Shown: positions 1 to 8,637, counted from the stretch's first letter. The stretch is 41,883 nucleotides of DNA from Betaproteobacteria bacterium RIFCSPLOWO2_12_FULL_62_58 (GCA_001772005.1 MERI01000148.1:1-41883), one strand, 5' to 3'. Translations and numbers: made by a program. Notes: generated from the letters alone by a model not told the origin.

Positions 1-97
1 GGACGAGCCCATCATAAGAGCGCTGTCGGCGCCAATTCCTGTGACGTTCACCGCGAGGAATGCAAGCGTGGTGGGCGTGATTCAAAGCCCCGCATGG

Positions 98-117
98 ATT
101 CCCGTTTGCACGGGAAT
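98..117. repeat. dRS3-like palindrome (single copy)
   Basis: A 20-bp palindrome beginning ATTCCC and ending GGGAAT with an 8-base centre. The same core, with flanks GTCATTCCC and GGGAATCCA, recurs at about 4445, 4502, 5685, 5842, 22319 and 22377. This is the design known as dRS3 in Neisseria and seen as REP-like elements in other Proteobacteria. This copy is a singlet; the others occur as inverted doublets. Confidence 0.7.
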
Positions 118-203
118 GACAGCTCCCGCCGAGGTTACTGGTTTGGTGCCGATTTGGAAGTCCAGCAGAGACGACACCCACAGAAAACCCAAAAGAACCG
201 ACA

Positions 204-515
204 TTAAAACGGCGGCATGGCGCCGTGAGCGGCTTCCCATGCTTCCGTCGTCGAATGTTTGATGATCGGGTACACGCGCACATCCATGTAGGGATGCATG
301 GGCAGGGATGCCAGCGTGGCGTGCAGCTCCTCCAGGGTGCCGGCTTCCCAGATGCTGAAGTTGGCGCGCTGGCCCACGATCCTGAAAATGCGTTTGAGTT
401 TTCCTTCCTTCACGCATTGCATGCCGCGCTCGGTTTCAGCCTTGACGAGCGGATCAAGTTTTTCCTTCGGCCAATCATCGGGCAGGCGCACCACGATGTT
501 TACCATGAATTGCAT
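204..515 (-). CDS. Muconolactone delta-isomerase-like protein
   Basis: 103 residues, close to the ~95 of CatC-type muconolactone isomerases, which shift the double bond of muconolactone to give 3-oxoadipate enol-lactone in catechol ortho-cleavage. It shows the family pattern: an N-terminal beta strand (MVNIVVRLP), a lysine/glutamate-rich helix, then IVGQRANFSIWE, a TLEELHATLASLP helix and HPYMDVRVYPI. The start at 515 is chosen because AAAGGA lies 7 bases upstream; the frame stays open to 653 but the extra residues are unlike the family. No other catechol-pathway gene is nearby, so the substrate is open; many such ferredoxin-fold proteins in degradation clusters have unknown roles. Confidence 0.75.
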   Translation of the reverse strand: MQFMVNIVVRLPDDWPKEKLDPLVKAETERGMQCVKEGKLKRIFRIVGQRANFSIWEAGTLEELHATLASLPMHPYMDVRVYPIIKHSTTEAWEAAHGAMPPF

Positions 516-892
516 TTCCGCATCCTTTGATCTTGTGGTAACTTGGAAAAGCTGCAACGCATTGTAGTGCCGGGGCGGCGCTGTGACAAAGGGTTGCATC
601 GGGCGGGCACATACTGAGCATTGCAGAAATGCATGACAATGCTCAGCCCTCATCCCCGACCCTTCTCCCGAGGGGAGAAGGGGCGCCGGAGCGCGGAACA
701 GGGGCCCCGTTTACGGGGATGTGACCGCCCAGGCGCACATTAAGCACGCGAAGAATCACGGCGCTGCATCCCGCTGCGGGGTCGCATCCATCGGCCCAAG
801 CCGACGGAACCTGTTCCGCCCTCCGCGGGCGCATTCGAGGTACAAATGAATTGTCATCCATTTGCGCAAGACTCAATAATTAGGGAATCAGC
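516..892. other. Intergenic stretch with one GC-rich dispersed repeat
   Basis: No convincing gene. Positions 647-684 hold a copy of a dispersed repeat (CCCTCATCCCCGACCC then a CTTCTCCC/GGGGAGAAGG hairpin); relatives lie at 6754-6796, 11045-11128 and 31150-31187. The remainder must hold the divergent promoters for the isomerase-like gene and the acyl-CoA dehydrogenase, but no clear -35/-10 pair stands out. Confidence 0.5.
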
Positions 893-2086
893 ATGGACTT
901 TTCGCTTAACGAGGAACAGCGCGCGTGGCAGGTGAAGGCGCGGAAATTCGCCGAAGAGGAGATACGCCCCATTTCCCTGCAACGCGATCAAGTCGCGGAC
1001 CCGCGCCAGACGATCGACTGGGAGATCATCAGGAAGGGTTCCAAACTCGGATTTCGGACGGCGGCCGTGCCCAGGGAGTGGGGCGGGCACGGACTTGATT
1101 TCGTTACGCAGGCGCTGGTGATCGCAGAGCTCGCCAGGGGTGACAGCGCCATCGCCAAGACCTTCAGCCAGTGCTGGAAGTGGAGTCATCTGATCGCGGA
1201 CCGCTGCACTTCGGAGCAGCGCGAGCGTTTCCTGAAGCCGTTCTTGGAGGACGATATGTTTCTGCTGGGCGGGGGCATTACCGAGCCGAACGCCGGTTCC
1301 GACAACCGCCTGCCGCCCGGCGGCGACCCCAGGGCCGGCCTCAGACTGAGGGCGGAACGCCACGGCGACGAATGGATCCTGAACGGCGAGAAATGCTTCA
1401 TCGCGAACGCGAACGTGGGCAAGCTGTTTTTTGCGTACACGCGCACCAATGCCAACGTCACGGTCGGGGAAGGGACCACCGTCTTTGCGGTGCCGATCGA
1501 TACGCCCGGCCTGCGGGTGGGCAAGGTGTTCGACAAGAGCGGCTGGCGTTTTTACCAGAATGCGGAACTGATTTTCGAGGACGCCCGCGTGCCTCACGCC
1601 AATCTCGTGGGCGGGCTGAACGGCGGACTGAAGGCGCGCACGGGCAAGCACTCGAAGTTCGGCGAACTTGAGTACTCGGCCAACGCCGTCGGGGTTTGCG
1701 ACGCCGCAGTCGAAATGGCCATGCAGCACGGGCGGACGCACAAGCAGGGCGGCAAGCCGATCATCGAGCAGCAGGTCATCCAACTGAAGCTCTCCGCAAT
1801 GCACATGCTGGCGGAGGCGCTGCGCTCCTTCGTGATGCGGGTCGCTGCGGAAAGTGATGCCAAGGCCGCACCTCGCCCGGCGCACAACCATTTCCTGATG
1901 AATTTTGCGACTGACGCCATACAACGGGTGTGCTACCTCAACATGGATATCCACGGCTGCACCGGTGGCGCGATGATGAACGCAGCCGCCGACAAGCTCG
2001 TCCGGGACGCCATCATATGGACACACATTGCCGGCGATTCCGTGCAGCGGATGAAGGCTGTCAGGTCCTTGCTGTTTTCCGACTGA
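893..2086 (+). CDS. Acyl-CoA dehydrogenase family protein, atypical active site
   Basis: 397 residues, a full-length acyl-CoA dehydrogenase fold: N-terminal helical domain (MDFSLNEEQRAWQVKARKFA), middle beta domain with the FAD/substrate motif GGITEPNAGSDN (about 125-140) and WILNGEKCFIANA, then the C-terminal helical domain. These flavoenzymes oxidise acyl-CoA thioesters to enoyl-CoA and pass electrons to ETF. The C-terminal segment where short/medium-chain enzymes carry the catalytic glutamate (YEGTSEIQR-like) here reads THIAGDSVQRM, with no glutamate. It may act on an unusual substrate or use another base. An insertion (LPPGGDPRAG) follows the GSDN motif. Transcribed alone; the 2215-2413 repeat lies downstream. 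Confidence 0.88.
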   Translation: MDFSLNEEQRAWQVKARKFAEEEIRPISLQRDQVADPRQTIDWEIIRKGSKLGFRTAAVPREWGGHGLDFVTQALVIAELARGDSAIAKTFSQCWKWSHLIADRCTSEQRERFLKPFLEDDMFLLGGGITEPNAGSDNRLPPGGDPRAGLRLRAERHGDEWILNGEKCFIANANVGKLFFAYTRTNANVTVGEGTTVFAVPIDTPGLRVGKVFDKSGWRFYQNAELIFEDARVPHANLVGGLNGGLKARTGKHSKFGELEYSANAVGVCDAAVEMAMQHGRTHKQGGKPIIEQQVIQLKLSAMHMLAEALRSFVMRVAAESDAKAAPRPAHNHFLMNFATDAIQRVCYLNMDIHGCTGGAMMNAAADKLVRDAIIWTHIAGDSVQRMKAVRSLLFSD

Positions 2087-2214
2087 GCATTTTCCAAGCT
2101 GCCGGCCAGGCGGATATCGTAATGGACGACGTAATTTGTACTGATTACACTACAGAACCTGGCACCGCTTGCGTGGCCGCGTATGCGCCAGACCTGTAAC
2201 GCGCCGCAATCACC

Positions 2215-2413
2215 TAGGAGTTTGTCGGACTCAGCCCCGACAAACTCCTAATGCAAAACCGGCGCCAGGAAAATTGCAAAAGAGGATGACAGATATGCGA
2301 ATTCACCCCTGTTTTTCTTCATATTCGGCCGCTTCCGGTGAGTTTTCTTCCGAATGGTCAGCCGGTTTTGCTGTTAGCAGCCTGTACGGACTGTTAAGTC
2401 CGACAGGCTGCTA
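2215..2413 (+). repeat. 199-bp hairpin-ended repeat element, copy 1
   Basis: It begins with a near-perfect hairpin (2215-2250; arms TAGGAGTTTGTCGG / CCGACAAACTCCTA) and ends with a second, related hairpin (2375-2413; arms TAGCAGCCTGT / ACAGGCTGCTA); both stems share a GTCGGA-type core. The ~125-bp centre carries no ORF. A second copy lies inverted at 13121-13317, with roughly 85-90% identity by eye. The right edge is 12 bases before the ATG of the Bug gene at 2425, so this gene's leader is the repeat. The layout resembles a REPIN/BIME or a MITE; no cognate transposase is in the window. Confidence 0.8.
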
Positions 2414-2424
2414 GTGGAGAACAC

Positions 2425-3396
2425 ATGACAACCGCAAGAGCCCCGCTTTGCCTTGCCCTGCTTGCCCTGCTCGCATGCCCACTGCCGGTCCTGGCTCAGA
2501 CGTACCCCGAGAAGAGCATCCGGCTGGTGGTGGCGTTCCCCACCGGCGCCCCGTACATCCTGGCACTCCTTATCTCGGACAAGCTGCGCGAATCGCTTGG
2601 GCAGTCGGTCGTGCCTGATTTCAGGGCCGGGGCGGGTGGCAACATCGCTTCCGAACTCGTCGCGAAGGCGCCGCCCGACGGCTATACGTTGTTGCTGACG
2701 AGCGCCACGATCGTCATCAGTCCCAGTCTTTTCGCGAAGCTGGGATTCGACCCGTTCCGCGACTTCGCGCCGATCACGCAGATTGCGACGGTGCCGAACG
2801 TACTGATCGTCCATCCTTCCGTGCCGGCCAAAAGCCTCAGCGAACTGGTGAAGCTCGCGAAAGCGCATCCCGGAAAACTCAACTTCGGCTCCGGCGGCCT
2901 GGGCTCGGGCAGTCAACTCGGGAGCGAACTTTTCAAGACGTTGACCAGGATCAATATCGTGCACGTGCCGTACAAGGGAGCGGCTCTTGCATTGCAGGCG
3001 ATGTTGAGCGGTGAAGTCGACATGGTGACATCGACCGTTCCGGCGACAATTCCGCTCGTCAACGCCGGCAGGATACGGGCGCTGGCAGTGATGGCGCCAA
3101 CGCGCGTGGCGGCGTTGCCGAAGGTGCCAACGACCGCCGAGGCCGGGATGCCGGAGCTGGTCGTCATCACGTGGTACGGCCTGTTCGCCCCGGCCGGCGT
3201 GAAGCCCGAGATCATCGAGCGGCTGAACGCGGAAGTGGTCAGGCTCATGAACGCGCCGGAGACCCGCAGCAGGCTCGCCAAGGTGGAGCTTGACGCGGCC
3301 ACCAGCACGCCGGCCGAATTCGCCAAGTTCGTGCGCGCGGAATCGGAAAAATGGGCGCGCGTCATCAAGGACGCCAACATTCGCGTCCAGCAATAG
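2425..3396 (+). CDS. Bug-family (TctC) tripartite tricarboxylate receptor
   Basis: 323 residues. Periplasmic solute-binding receptor of the Bug/TctC family, which binds carboxylates or similar small metabolites. A cleavable signal peptide (MTTARAPLCLALLALL...VLA|Q) is followed by the family hallmarks: YPEKSIRLVVAFPTGAP near residue 28, GAGGNIASELVAKAPPDGYTLL, FAPITQIATVPNVLIVHPS, LNFGSGGLGSGSQLGSELF and HVPYKGAALALQAMLSGEVD. A GGAG at 2416-2419 sets the start. No TctA/TctB membrane subunits are nearby, as is usual for the Bug expansions of Burkholderiales. It converges with the next Bug gene with only 5 bases between stop codons. Confidence 0.93.
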   Translation: MTTARAPLCLALLALLACPLPVLAQTYPEKSIRLVVAFPTGAPYILALLISDKLRESLGQSVVPDFRAGAGGNIASELVAKAPPDGYTLLLTSATIVISPSLFAKLGFDPFRDFAPITQIATVPNVLIVHPSVPAKSLSELVKLAKAHPGKLNFGSGGLGSGSQLGSELFKTLTRINIVHVPYKGAALALQAMLSGEVDMVTSTVPATIPLVNAGRIRALAVMAPTRVAALPKVPTTAEAGMPELVVITWYGLFAPAGVKPEIIERLNAEVVRLMNAPETRSRLAKVELDAATSTPAEFAKFVRAESEKWARVIKDANIRVQQ

Positions 3397-3401
3397 TGAA
3401 G

Positions 3402-4388
3402 TTACTCGTATTTGATGCCGGCTTCCTTGACCAGCTTGCCGAACTTGGCGTATTCGGATTTCAAATAATCCCGAAACTGCTCCGGTGCGCCGCCGACGAT
3501 GGTGGAGCCCTCCGCGCGCGCCGCTTCCTTGATGTCAGGCAGTTGCACTATGGTGTTGAGTTCCTTGTTCAGCCGTTCAATGATCGCCCGCGGCGTGCGT
3601 GCGGGCGCGGCGATCGCGTTCCAGGTGGTGTTCTCATAGCCGGGGACGCCGGCTTCGGCGATGGTCGGCACATCGGGCAGCGCGTCCAGACGCGTGGCGC
3701 CGGTCGTGCCCAGAGCGCGCACCTTGCCGGATCTGATTTGCGGGATGGTCGGGCTGGCGACGTTAAACAGCACCTGGAGGTGTCCACCGATAACATCGGA
3801 CAATGCTGCGGCGATGCTCTTGTGTGGCACGTGCGTCATCTTTACATTGGTCATCATGGTGAATAATTCGCCGCACATATGACCGAAACCGCCTACCCCC
3901 GTTGATCCGTAGTTGAGCTCCCCGGGCTTCTGCCGCGCGAGCGCGATCAGTTCCTTCACCGTCTTCACGGGAACGGAAGGATGGACCACCAGCACGCCGG
4001 GCGTCGTCGTCACGTGGATGATCGGGGCGAAGTCCTTCAGCACGTCGTACGGCAATTTGTAGAGATGCGGGTTTACCGCCCAGGGGCCGACCGGGGCGAT
4101 GATGATGGTATAACCGTCGGCCGGCGCCCGCGCGACGATCCCCATGCCGATGCTGGCGTTGGCGCCGGGGCGGTTGTCGATCACGATCGGCTGGCCGAGC
4201 CGGTCCCTCAGCTTCTCGGCCAGCCTGCGACCCTGGATGTCGGGAGTCCCGCCCGGAAAGTACGGGACAACGAAGCGGATGGGCTTGGTCGGGTATGCGG
4301 GATCTTTGGAGATGGCTGGTGCGGCCGCTCCGGTGGAGACGCCGGTGGCGGCGAGCACAAAAAGAGTTGGCAGCAATGCTTGCTTCAT
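3402..4388 (-). CDS. Bug-family (TctC) tripartite tricarboxylate receptor
   Basis: 328 residues from the ATG at 4388, which has GGAGGAGCTT directly upstream; a longer frame to 4436 adds residues with no signal character. Signal peptide (MKQALLPTLFVLAATGVSTG...), then the mature receptor: YPTKPIRFVVPYFPGGTPD, LGQPIVIDNRPGANASIG, ADGYTIIIAPVGPWAVNPHL, LNYGSTGVGGFGHMCGELF and HVPHKSIAAALSDVIGG. The tyrosine of the usual HVPYKG motif is histidine here, which may alter the ligand pocket. Antisense to and convergent with the Bug gene at 2425; the two are clearly diverged paralogues. Ligand unknown. Confidence 0.93.
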   Translation of the reverse strand: MKQALLPTLFVLAATGVSTGAAAPAISKDPAYPTKPIRFVVPYFPGGTPDIQGRRLAEKLRDRLGQPIVIDNRPGANASIGMGIVARAPADGYTIIIAPVGPWAVNPHLYKLPYDVLKDFAPIIHVTTTPGVLVVHPSVPVKTVKELIALARQKPGELNYGSTGVGGFGHMCGELFTMMTNVKMTHVPHKSIAAALSDVIGGHLQVLFNVASPTIPQIRSGKVRALGTTGATRLDALPDVPTIAEAGVPGYENTTWNAIAAPARTPRAIIERLNKELNTIVQLPDIKEAARAEGSTIVGGAPEQFRDYLKSEYAKFGKLVKEAGIKYE

Positions 4389-4444
4389 AAGCTCCTCCTG
4401 AGCGGAAGTGGTGTCAAAAATGCCACTTCGCTCCATAATACGTT

Positions 4445-4554
4445 GTCATTCCCGTGGCGACGGGAATCCATACGACGGCTCCACATGTTCAATTCGTAAA
4501 TTGGATTCCCCCCCGATTAAAGCGCTCGGGGGCAGGCTCCTCCACGGGAATGAC
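4445..4554. repeat. REPIN-like inverted doublet upstream of a Bug gene
   Basis: Two palindromic units in opposite orientation: 4445-4470 (GTCATTCCC...GGGAATCCA) and 4502-4554 (TGGATTCCC...GGGAATGAC), separated by about 31 bases. The second is a long 53-bp variant whose interior includes CGGGGGCAGGCTC. A near copy of that variant lies inverted at 5685-5736 on the other side of the ketopantoate-reductase-like gene. Confidence 0.75.
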
Positions 4555-4627
4555 AATGGGTATTATGGTGCTAGGCGTCATTTTTTCAGACCGAGCCACT
4601 TCCACATGCCAGCATGCGGACAACGGA

Positions 4628-5662
4628 TCAACCTAACATCTTCTCCACGAGTTCCATATTGGAGCGATCTGGTTTCAGCGCGCCCTGTCGGATCTGCCGG
4701 TTGATCTCCGTGACCGCCTCATTTGCGGGCGTCGGCACATTGACCTCCTTGCCTTTTCTCACCACGAGGCCGCTCAGGTAGTCCGTTTCAGTATAGCGGC
4801 CCTTCAGGTAATCCTGAAGGACGACCCCCCGCACTTGTCTCGCGGTTTCGCCGTGGTGGATGACGATGGTTCGCAGGAGCTTTTCCACGATCTCATCGGT
4901 GGAGCCCATGAACTCCTCGGCGCTCAATCCGAAAATGGGCTCGATGGTGTAGCCGAGCGCAGCACCGACAGCCATGGTCTCCCTGCCGAGCTTGATGCAC
5001 AGCTTGAACACCGCCGGGATTTCGGTCGCCTCCCATGACTGGAGGCCGAGCATGCCGAAAGGCGCGAGGATCATCGAACTGTTGACCAGCTTGGCCCACT
5101 TGGCGCCATAGATATTGGTGGTGACGGAGACCCTGCCGACGCAACTCATGATCTTTTCAAGTTCCCGCAGTCGCGGGGTGATTCCGCCGTGAAGCTCGCC
5201 AAGGCCAAACCACGTTCGATCACGCATCGTATTGCGCTGGACGAGGCCGGGGGTGAAGACTTCCGCGGAAAGCTCGAAAGCGCAACCCGCGACGCGTGGA
5301 TAGCCGACGATAGGCACGATCGATTCCTCGTTCATACCGTTCTGTACGCCCACCAGTACGCCGTCGGACTTGAGATAGGGTTTGATGAATTCCGCCATCC
5401 AGCGGGTGTCGTAGGATTTGGGGGCGAGGAGAACGATGTCGAACTGCTGGTTCAGCGTGCAGACATCGCAAAGGTGATAAGCACGCACCGGCGTCTGCCA
5501 GTCTTCATCCGGCATGACGACGCGCAATCCGTTGGCCTTCATCGCCTCCACGTGCGCGGGCCATTGATCGATGAGCACCACGTCATATCCTGCCTTGGTC
5601 AGGTCCGCGCCGACACTGCTGCCGATGGCGCCTGTTCCCACGACCGCGATTTGTCTGCTCAT
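4628..5662 (-). CDS. Ketopantoate reductase (ApbA/PanE) family oxidoreductase
   Basis: 344 residues from the ATG at 5662 (AAAGGG about 8 bases upstream; a longer frame to 5689 is less likely). N-terminal Rossmann fold with IAVVGTGAIGSSVGADLTKA (residues about 4-23) and an acidic residue after the second strand (VVLIDQ), then GVQNGMNEE, and the C-terminal helical domain with NIYGAKWAKLVNSSMI, which contains the lysine and asparagine typical of 2-dehydropantoate 2-reductases. True PanE makes pantoate for coenzyme A, but many paralogues in catabolic clusters reduce other 2-oxo acids. It stands alone between two inverted copies of a 53-bp repeat, so a biosynthetic role is not supported by context. 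Confidence 0.85.
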   Translation of the reverse strand: MSRQIAVVGTGAIGSSVGADLTKAGYDVVLIDQWPAHVEAMKANGLRVVMPDEDWQTPVRAYHLCDVCTLNQQFDIVLLAPKSYDTRWMAEFIKPYLKSDGVLVGVQNGMNEESIVPIVGYPRVAGCAFELSAEVFTPGLVQRNTMRDRTWFGLGELHGGITPRLRELEKIMSCVGRVSVTTNIYGAKWAKLVNSSMILAPFGMLGLQSWEATEIPAVFKLCIKLGRETMAVGAALGYTIEPIFGLSAEEFMGSTDEIVEKLLRTIVIHHGETARQVRGVVLQDYLKGRYTETDYLSGLVVRKGKEVNVPTPANEAVTEINRQIRQGALKPDRSNMELVEKMLG

Positions 5663-5684
5663 GCGTGACCCTTTACACCAGTTT

Positions 5685-5866
5685 GTCATTCCCGACTAGA
5701 GCCTGCCCCCGAAGGCACTAATCGGGGGGGAATCCATGCATCGTGGAACAAAGACGACTACGCTTACGTTCCTGGCGGCGAACATTGAAGAAATTTGCAT
5801 TGACGGCACTCCGTTCATGGACAAATCACATGGGTACCCTATGGATTCCCGTTTTCACGGGAATGA
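5685..5866. repeat. REPIN-like inverted doublet, interrupted at its end by a group II intron
   Basis: Unit 1 (5685-5736, GTCATTCCC...GGGAATCCA) is the inverted partner of 4502-4554. Unit 2 (about 5842-5866) reads TGGATTCCCGTTTTCACGGG then AATGA and stops one base short of the usual GGGAATGAC end. The group II intron starts at 5867, and the missing C is the first base after the intron 3' end (6617). The intron therefore appears inserted inside the last bases of the repeat. Confidence 0.7.
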
Positions 5867-6616
5867 GTGCGTCCGTGAGGGCGTTTTGTCTGCAAGGTGA
5901 AAGTCCATGTCATAGGAGGTCACTACTATGTAGCCGAAGGTAACTGCGTCGCTGCGAGGCGGGGTGGGGAGCAACCGGAGGCGAAAAGGCAGCCCGTAGG
6001 GTAACGAACCCGATTCGGCGGCATGTGGCGGCGAGCCTGCTCATTCGTGGCGAAGCCTGGAACATACCGCACGCGCTGAAGTGACTGCGAAAGCGACGTG
6101 TGGGCGCATAACGTGGTTGGGGGCGGGATGTCTGGAAGGCAAAGCGCAGTAAGCGGAGAGAGCTGCCACTGGGGTGAGGGGTGGTAGCAGTCAGAGGCCC
6201 CATAGTACCGAGGATGGGCATGAGCCCATCGAGAGGTGCGGCGAGCAAAACCGCGCCAAGGGAAGGGGGCCAGGAAGAGAGAGGACTGAGCCGTTGGGCC
6301 ATGCAGACCATGAAGGGAAGGTGCCGAGTGCCGCGAGCGCGGCTAGGCGAGTGCCTGATGCACTGGGAGAGGCGTGCCTCAGAACGGTGGCATCGGTGTG
6401 GTCTCACGGGGAGGTCCTGTTGACGGTTCTGGTAACGGAACGCTGAGGAGGCGGATGGCCATACCTCTTCACTGCACGGTGTGCGTCTCACCTGCGTCAT
6501 GCTGTGTTGCACGAGTCAATCCCGATGTGGAAACTCTCGACTGGAGAGCCGTGTGCGGGAAAACCGCCCGCACGGTTCGGAGGGCGGGGAGGGCGTGAGC
6601 CCTTCCCGACCCCTAT
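5867..6616 (+). mobile_element. ORF-less group II intron
   Basis: The 5' end fits the GUGYG consensus (GTGCG at 5867). Domain V is at 6546-6579: GAGCC...GGTTC arms, an AGC triad at 6547-6549 and a GAAA-type loop. Domain VI follows (about 6581-6613), a strong stem with a GTGA loop at 6594-6597 and an unpaired A at 6609, the candidate branch point. The end CCCCTAT places the 3' splice site 7 bases later, the normal distance, with the AY end rule met. At ~750 bases there is no room for the reverse transcriptase/maturase normally in domain IV, so mobility would need a protein in trans. ORFs called on either strand here are structural-RNA artefacts. Confidence 0.88.
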
Positions 6617-6830
6617 CACCGTCCGGTTACGCTGTCAGGCACTCATACAAAACTCAATATTCATCAGCGTTTATCGGCGCACCCCTCAAGGGGGTATTGA
6701 GAAGAATCCATCGGCGGCTCGTTGCTCTTCTTAGAGCGCGTAACAATATGAATCCCCTCGCCCCCGATCACGGGGGAGAGGGTTAGGGTGAGGGGGCTGT
6801 TGAGCGTCATCTTGTTACGCGTTCCTGGTT
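6617..6830. other. Spacer with a GC-rich dispersed repeat
   Basis: No gene seen. Positions 6754-6796 are a palindromic copy of the CCCTCACCCTAACCC-type repeat (here CCCCTCGCCCCCGATCACGG and its complement). It lies just beyond the stop codon of the FAD-linked oxidase and could act as a transcription-terminating hairpin for that gene, though no U tract follows on the minus strand. Confidence 0.5.
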
Positions 6831-8435
6831 TCAGCAGTCGACCAGCACGCCCGGATTCATCACTGAGTGCGGGTCGAGCCGGTTCTTCGCAGCCTTGAAG
6901 GCCTCGGCGAAAAGCGGCGGCCGCTGGCGGTCGTACCATGGCCGGTGGTCCCGCCCGATCGCGTGATGGTGGGTAATGGTCCCGCCGGCGTCCACCATCG
7001 CATCGGCGCCGGCTGCCTTGATCGCCCAGAACTGCTCCGGGAGCCGGGCTTTGTCGCCCAACGCGTGCCAGGTGAAGTAGGGCGCGGGCCCATCGGGGTA
7101 CAGGTGCGTGAAGCGCACGGTGCACGTGCCTTCACGCCCCGTGGCCTCGCGGATCGCGCGCAGGATCGCCGCCTTGACCTTCTGCTCAAGGTCGAAGAAA
7201 CGGTCCCACGTGATCGCGGTCTCGACCGTGTCCCGCATCACGCCGCGCGCCATCGCGTGCACGCGGAAATACGGCCCGCGGATGAACTTGTCGCGCCAGT
7301 TGCCGGCGGCACCCTCGCGCTGCGACTCCTGCTTCCCCAACACCTCGCTGTCCCACTCGCCGCCGTGGTCGCCGCAGAGCTCGAGCCCGCGTTTCATCCA
7401 CGCATCGGGCGGATGGTCACCGGACTCGAAGGTGAGCACCAGCACGTGACCGGTTCCGTCGCCCGCTTCGGTGAACAGTGCCTCATCCTTTTCAATCAGC
7501 CGCGCGTTGGCCGGGTACAGGCCGGACTGCGTCAGCGCACGCACGGCATTCACCGCCTTTTCCCAATCGCGGAAGCGCACTGTGGTCGCCGCGCGGAACA
7601 CGGGGCGCCGATGCAGGCGCACCCAGGCTTCCGTGATGATGCCGAGCGCACCCTCGGAGCCGATGAACATGCGGTCGGGACTGGGCCCGGCGCCGGAGGC
7701 GGGCACGCGCCGCGACTCGAGCGTGCCGGAAGGGGTTACGACCCTTATCGATTCGACGTGGTCGTCGATGTGGGTGTAGAGGGTGGCGTAGTGGCCCCCC
7801 GCCCGCGTTGCGATCCAGCCGCCGAGCGAGGAAAACTCCCACGCCTGCAGGAAGAACCGCAGCGTAAGCCCGCTCGGCTTGAGTTGCTGCTCGAGGCTGG
7901 GACCCAGCACGCCGGCCTGAATGCGTGCGGCCTGCGAAGTCTTGTCGACCTCGAGGACACGATTGAAATGCTTGAGGTCGATCGTCAGCACGCCCTTGTA
8001 ACGGCCGTCGGATGGCGGAGTTATACCTCCTACGACGCTGGAGCCGCCCCCGTATGGTATTGCCGCGACATCATTCGCGCCGCACCAGTCCAGTAGCGCC
8101 GCAACGTCACCCTCGGTCTTCGGCATGGCGACGATATCGGGCGGGTTCGAGAAGTCGCGCCTGAGGATCATGCGCGCCAGCTCGTGCCCCGAGCGGCCGT
8201 AGGAGTGCAGCAGGCGCTCGTACTTGTCGCTGGTGCACAGGTTCTTCAGGCTCTCCGGCACCGCAACCCGCGGTTCGCGCAACTCGATCTCTTCTTCGCG
8301 CGGCAGCGGCGCGGGCTCGAACCGGTCGACCTTGAGGAGCTTCGACCACGCGTCCTCGAACCACTGAAGTTCCGCCGGCGACACGGTGTCACCCTCGTAG
8401 CCCCACCCATAAAAGCTACGTCGCTTTTCGTTCAT
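6831..8435 (-). CDS. FAD-linked oxidase, alkyl-DHAP synthase-like
   Basis: 534 residues. The VAO/PCMH-type FAD-binding domain is clear: PKTEGDVAALLDWCGAN then AIPYGGGSSVVGGITPP (about 125-145), LGGWIATRAGGHYATLYTHI and FIGSEGALGIITEAWVRLHR. The C-terminal half carries CTVRFTHLYPDGPAPYFTW and GGTITHHHAIGRDHRPWY, the histidine-rich signature of alkyldihydroxyacetonephosphate synthases, and it ends in the cap-domain motif LDPHSVMNPG. In bacteria such proteins are usually of unknown substrate, as ether lipids are not typical; a role in 2-hydroxyacid or lipid oxidation is possible. The start at 8435 has GGGGAGA upstream; the frame extends to 8507 without support. Monocistronic. Confidence 0.88.
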   Translation of the reverse strand: MNEKRRSFYGWGYEGDTVSPAELQWFEDAWSKLLKVDRFEPAPLPREEEIELREPRVAVPESLKNLCTSDKYERLLHSYGRSGHELARMILRRDFSNPPDIVAMPKTEGDVAALLDWCGANDVAAIPYGGGSSVVGGITPPSDGRYKGVLTIDLKHFNRVLEVDKTSQAARIQAGVLGPSLEQQLKPSGLTLRFFLQAWEFSSLGGWIATRAGGHYATLYTHIDDHVESIRVVTPSGTLESRRVPASGAGPSPDRMFIGSEGALGIITEAWVRLHRRPVFRAATTVRFRDWEKAVNAVRALTQSGLYPANARLIEKDEALFTEAGDGTGHVLVLTFESGDHPPDAWMKRGLELCGDHGGEWDSEVLGKQESQREGAAGNWRDKFIRGPYFRVHAMARGVMRDTVETAITWDRFFDLEQKVKAAILRAIREATGREGTCTVRFTHLYPDGPAPYFTWHALGDKARLPEQFWAIKAAGADAMVDAGGTITHHHAIGRDHRPWYDRQRPPLFAEAFKAAKNRLDPHSVMNPGVLVDC

Positions 8436-8637
8436 GTCTCTCCCCGTGCGGCGCCCGGCCTGACCAGTTCGATCATTGATGCTAGGTCCGCCCCAAAACA
8501 GTGTCAACCCAGGAGTTTGTCCAGCGCAGGCGCGCGGGAAGACCAGCCGCTTTCCTTGTGGGCCGCTTCAGGCGACAGGTCACGGTTCCTGCGCCGTTGT
8601 TGGCGCCAGCGCCCCCAGCCCGAGCGCTCCCGGCGTG

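Noticed and set aside
854-2026. 390-codon frame antisense to the acyl-CoA dehydrogenase
   Set aside because: Shadow of a G+C-rich gene: rich in Arg, Ala, His, with no motif, while the sense frame is clearly an acyl-CoA dehydrogenase. Similar long antisense frames over the Bug, mutL, pnt, amiC and ligase genes were left out for the same reason.
5910-6512. 200-codon open frame on the minus strand
   Set aside because: It runs antisense through the structural RNA of the group II intron and has no protein-like features; such frames are commonly called wrongly on introns.
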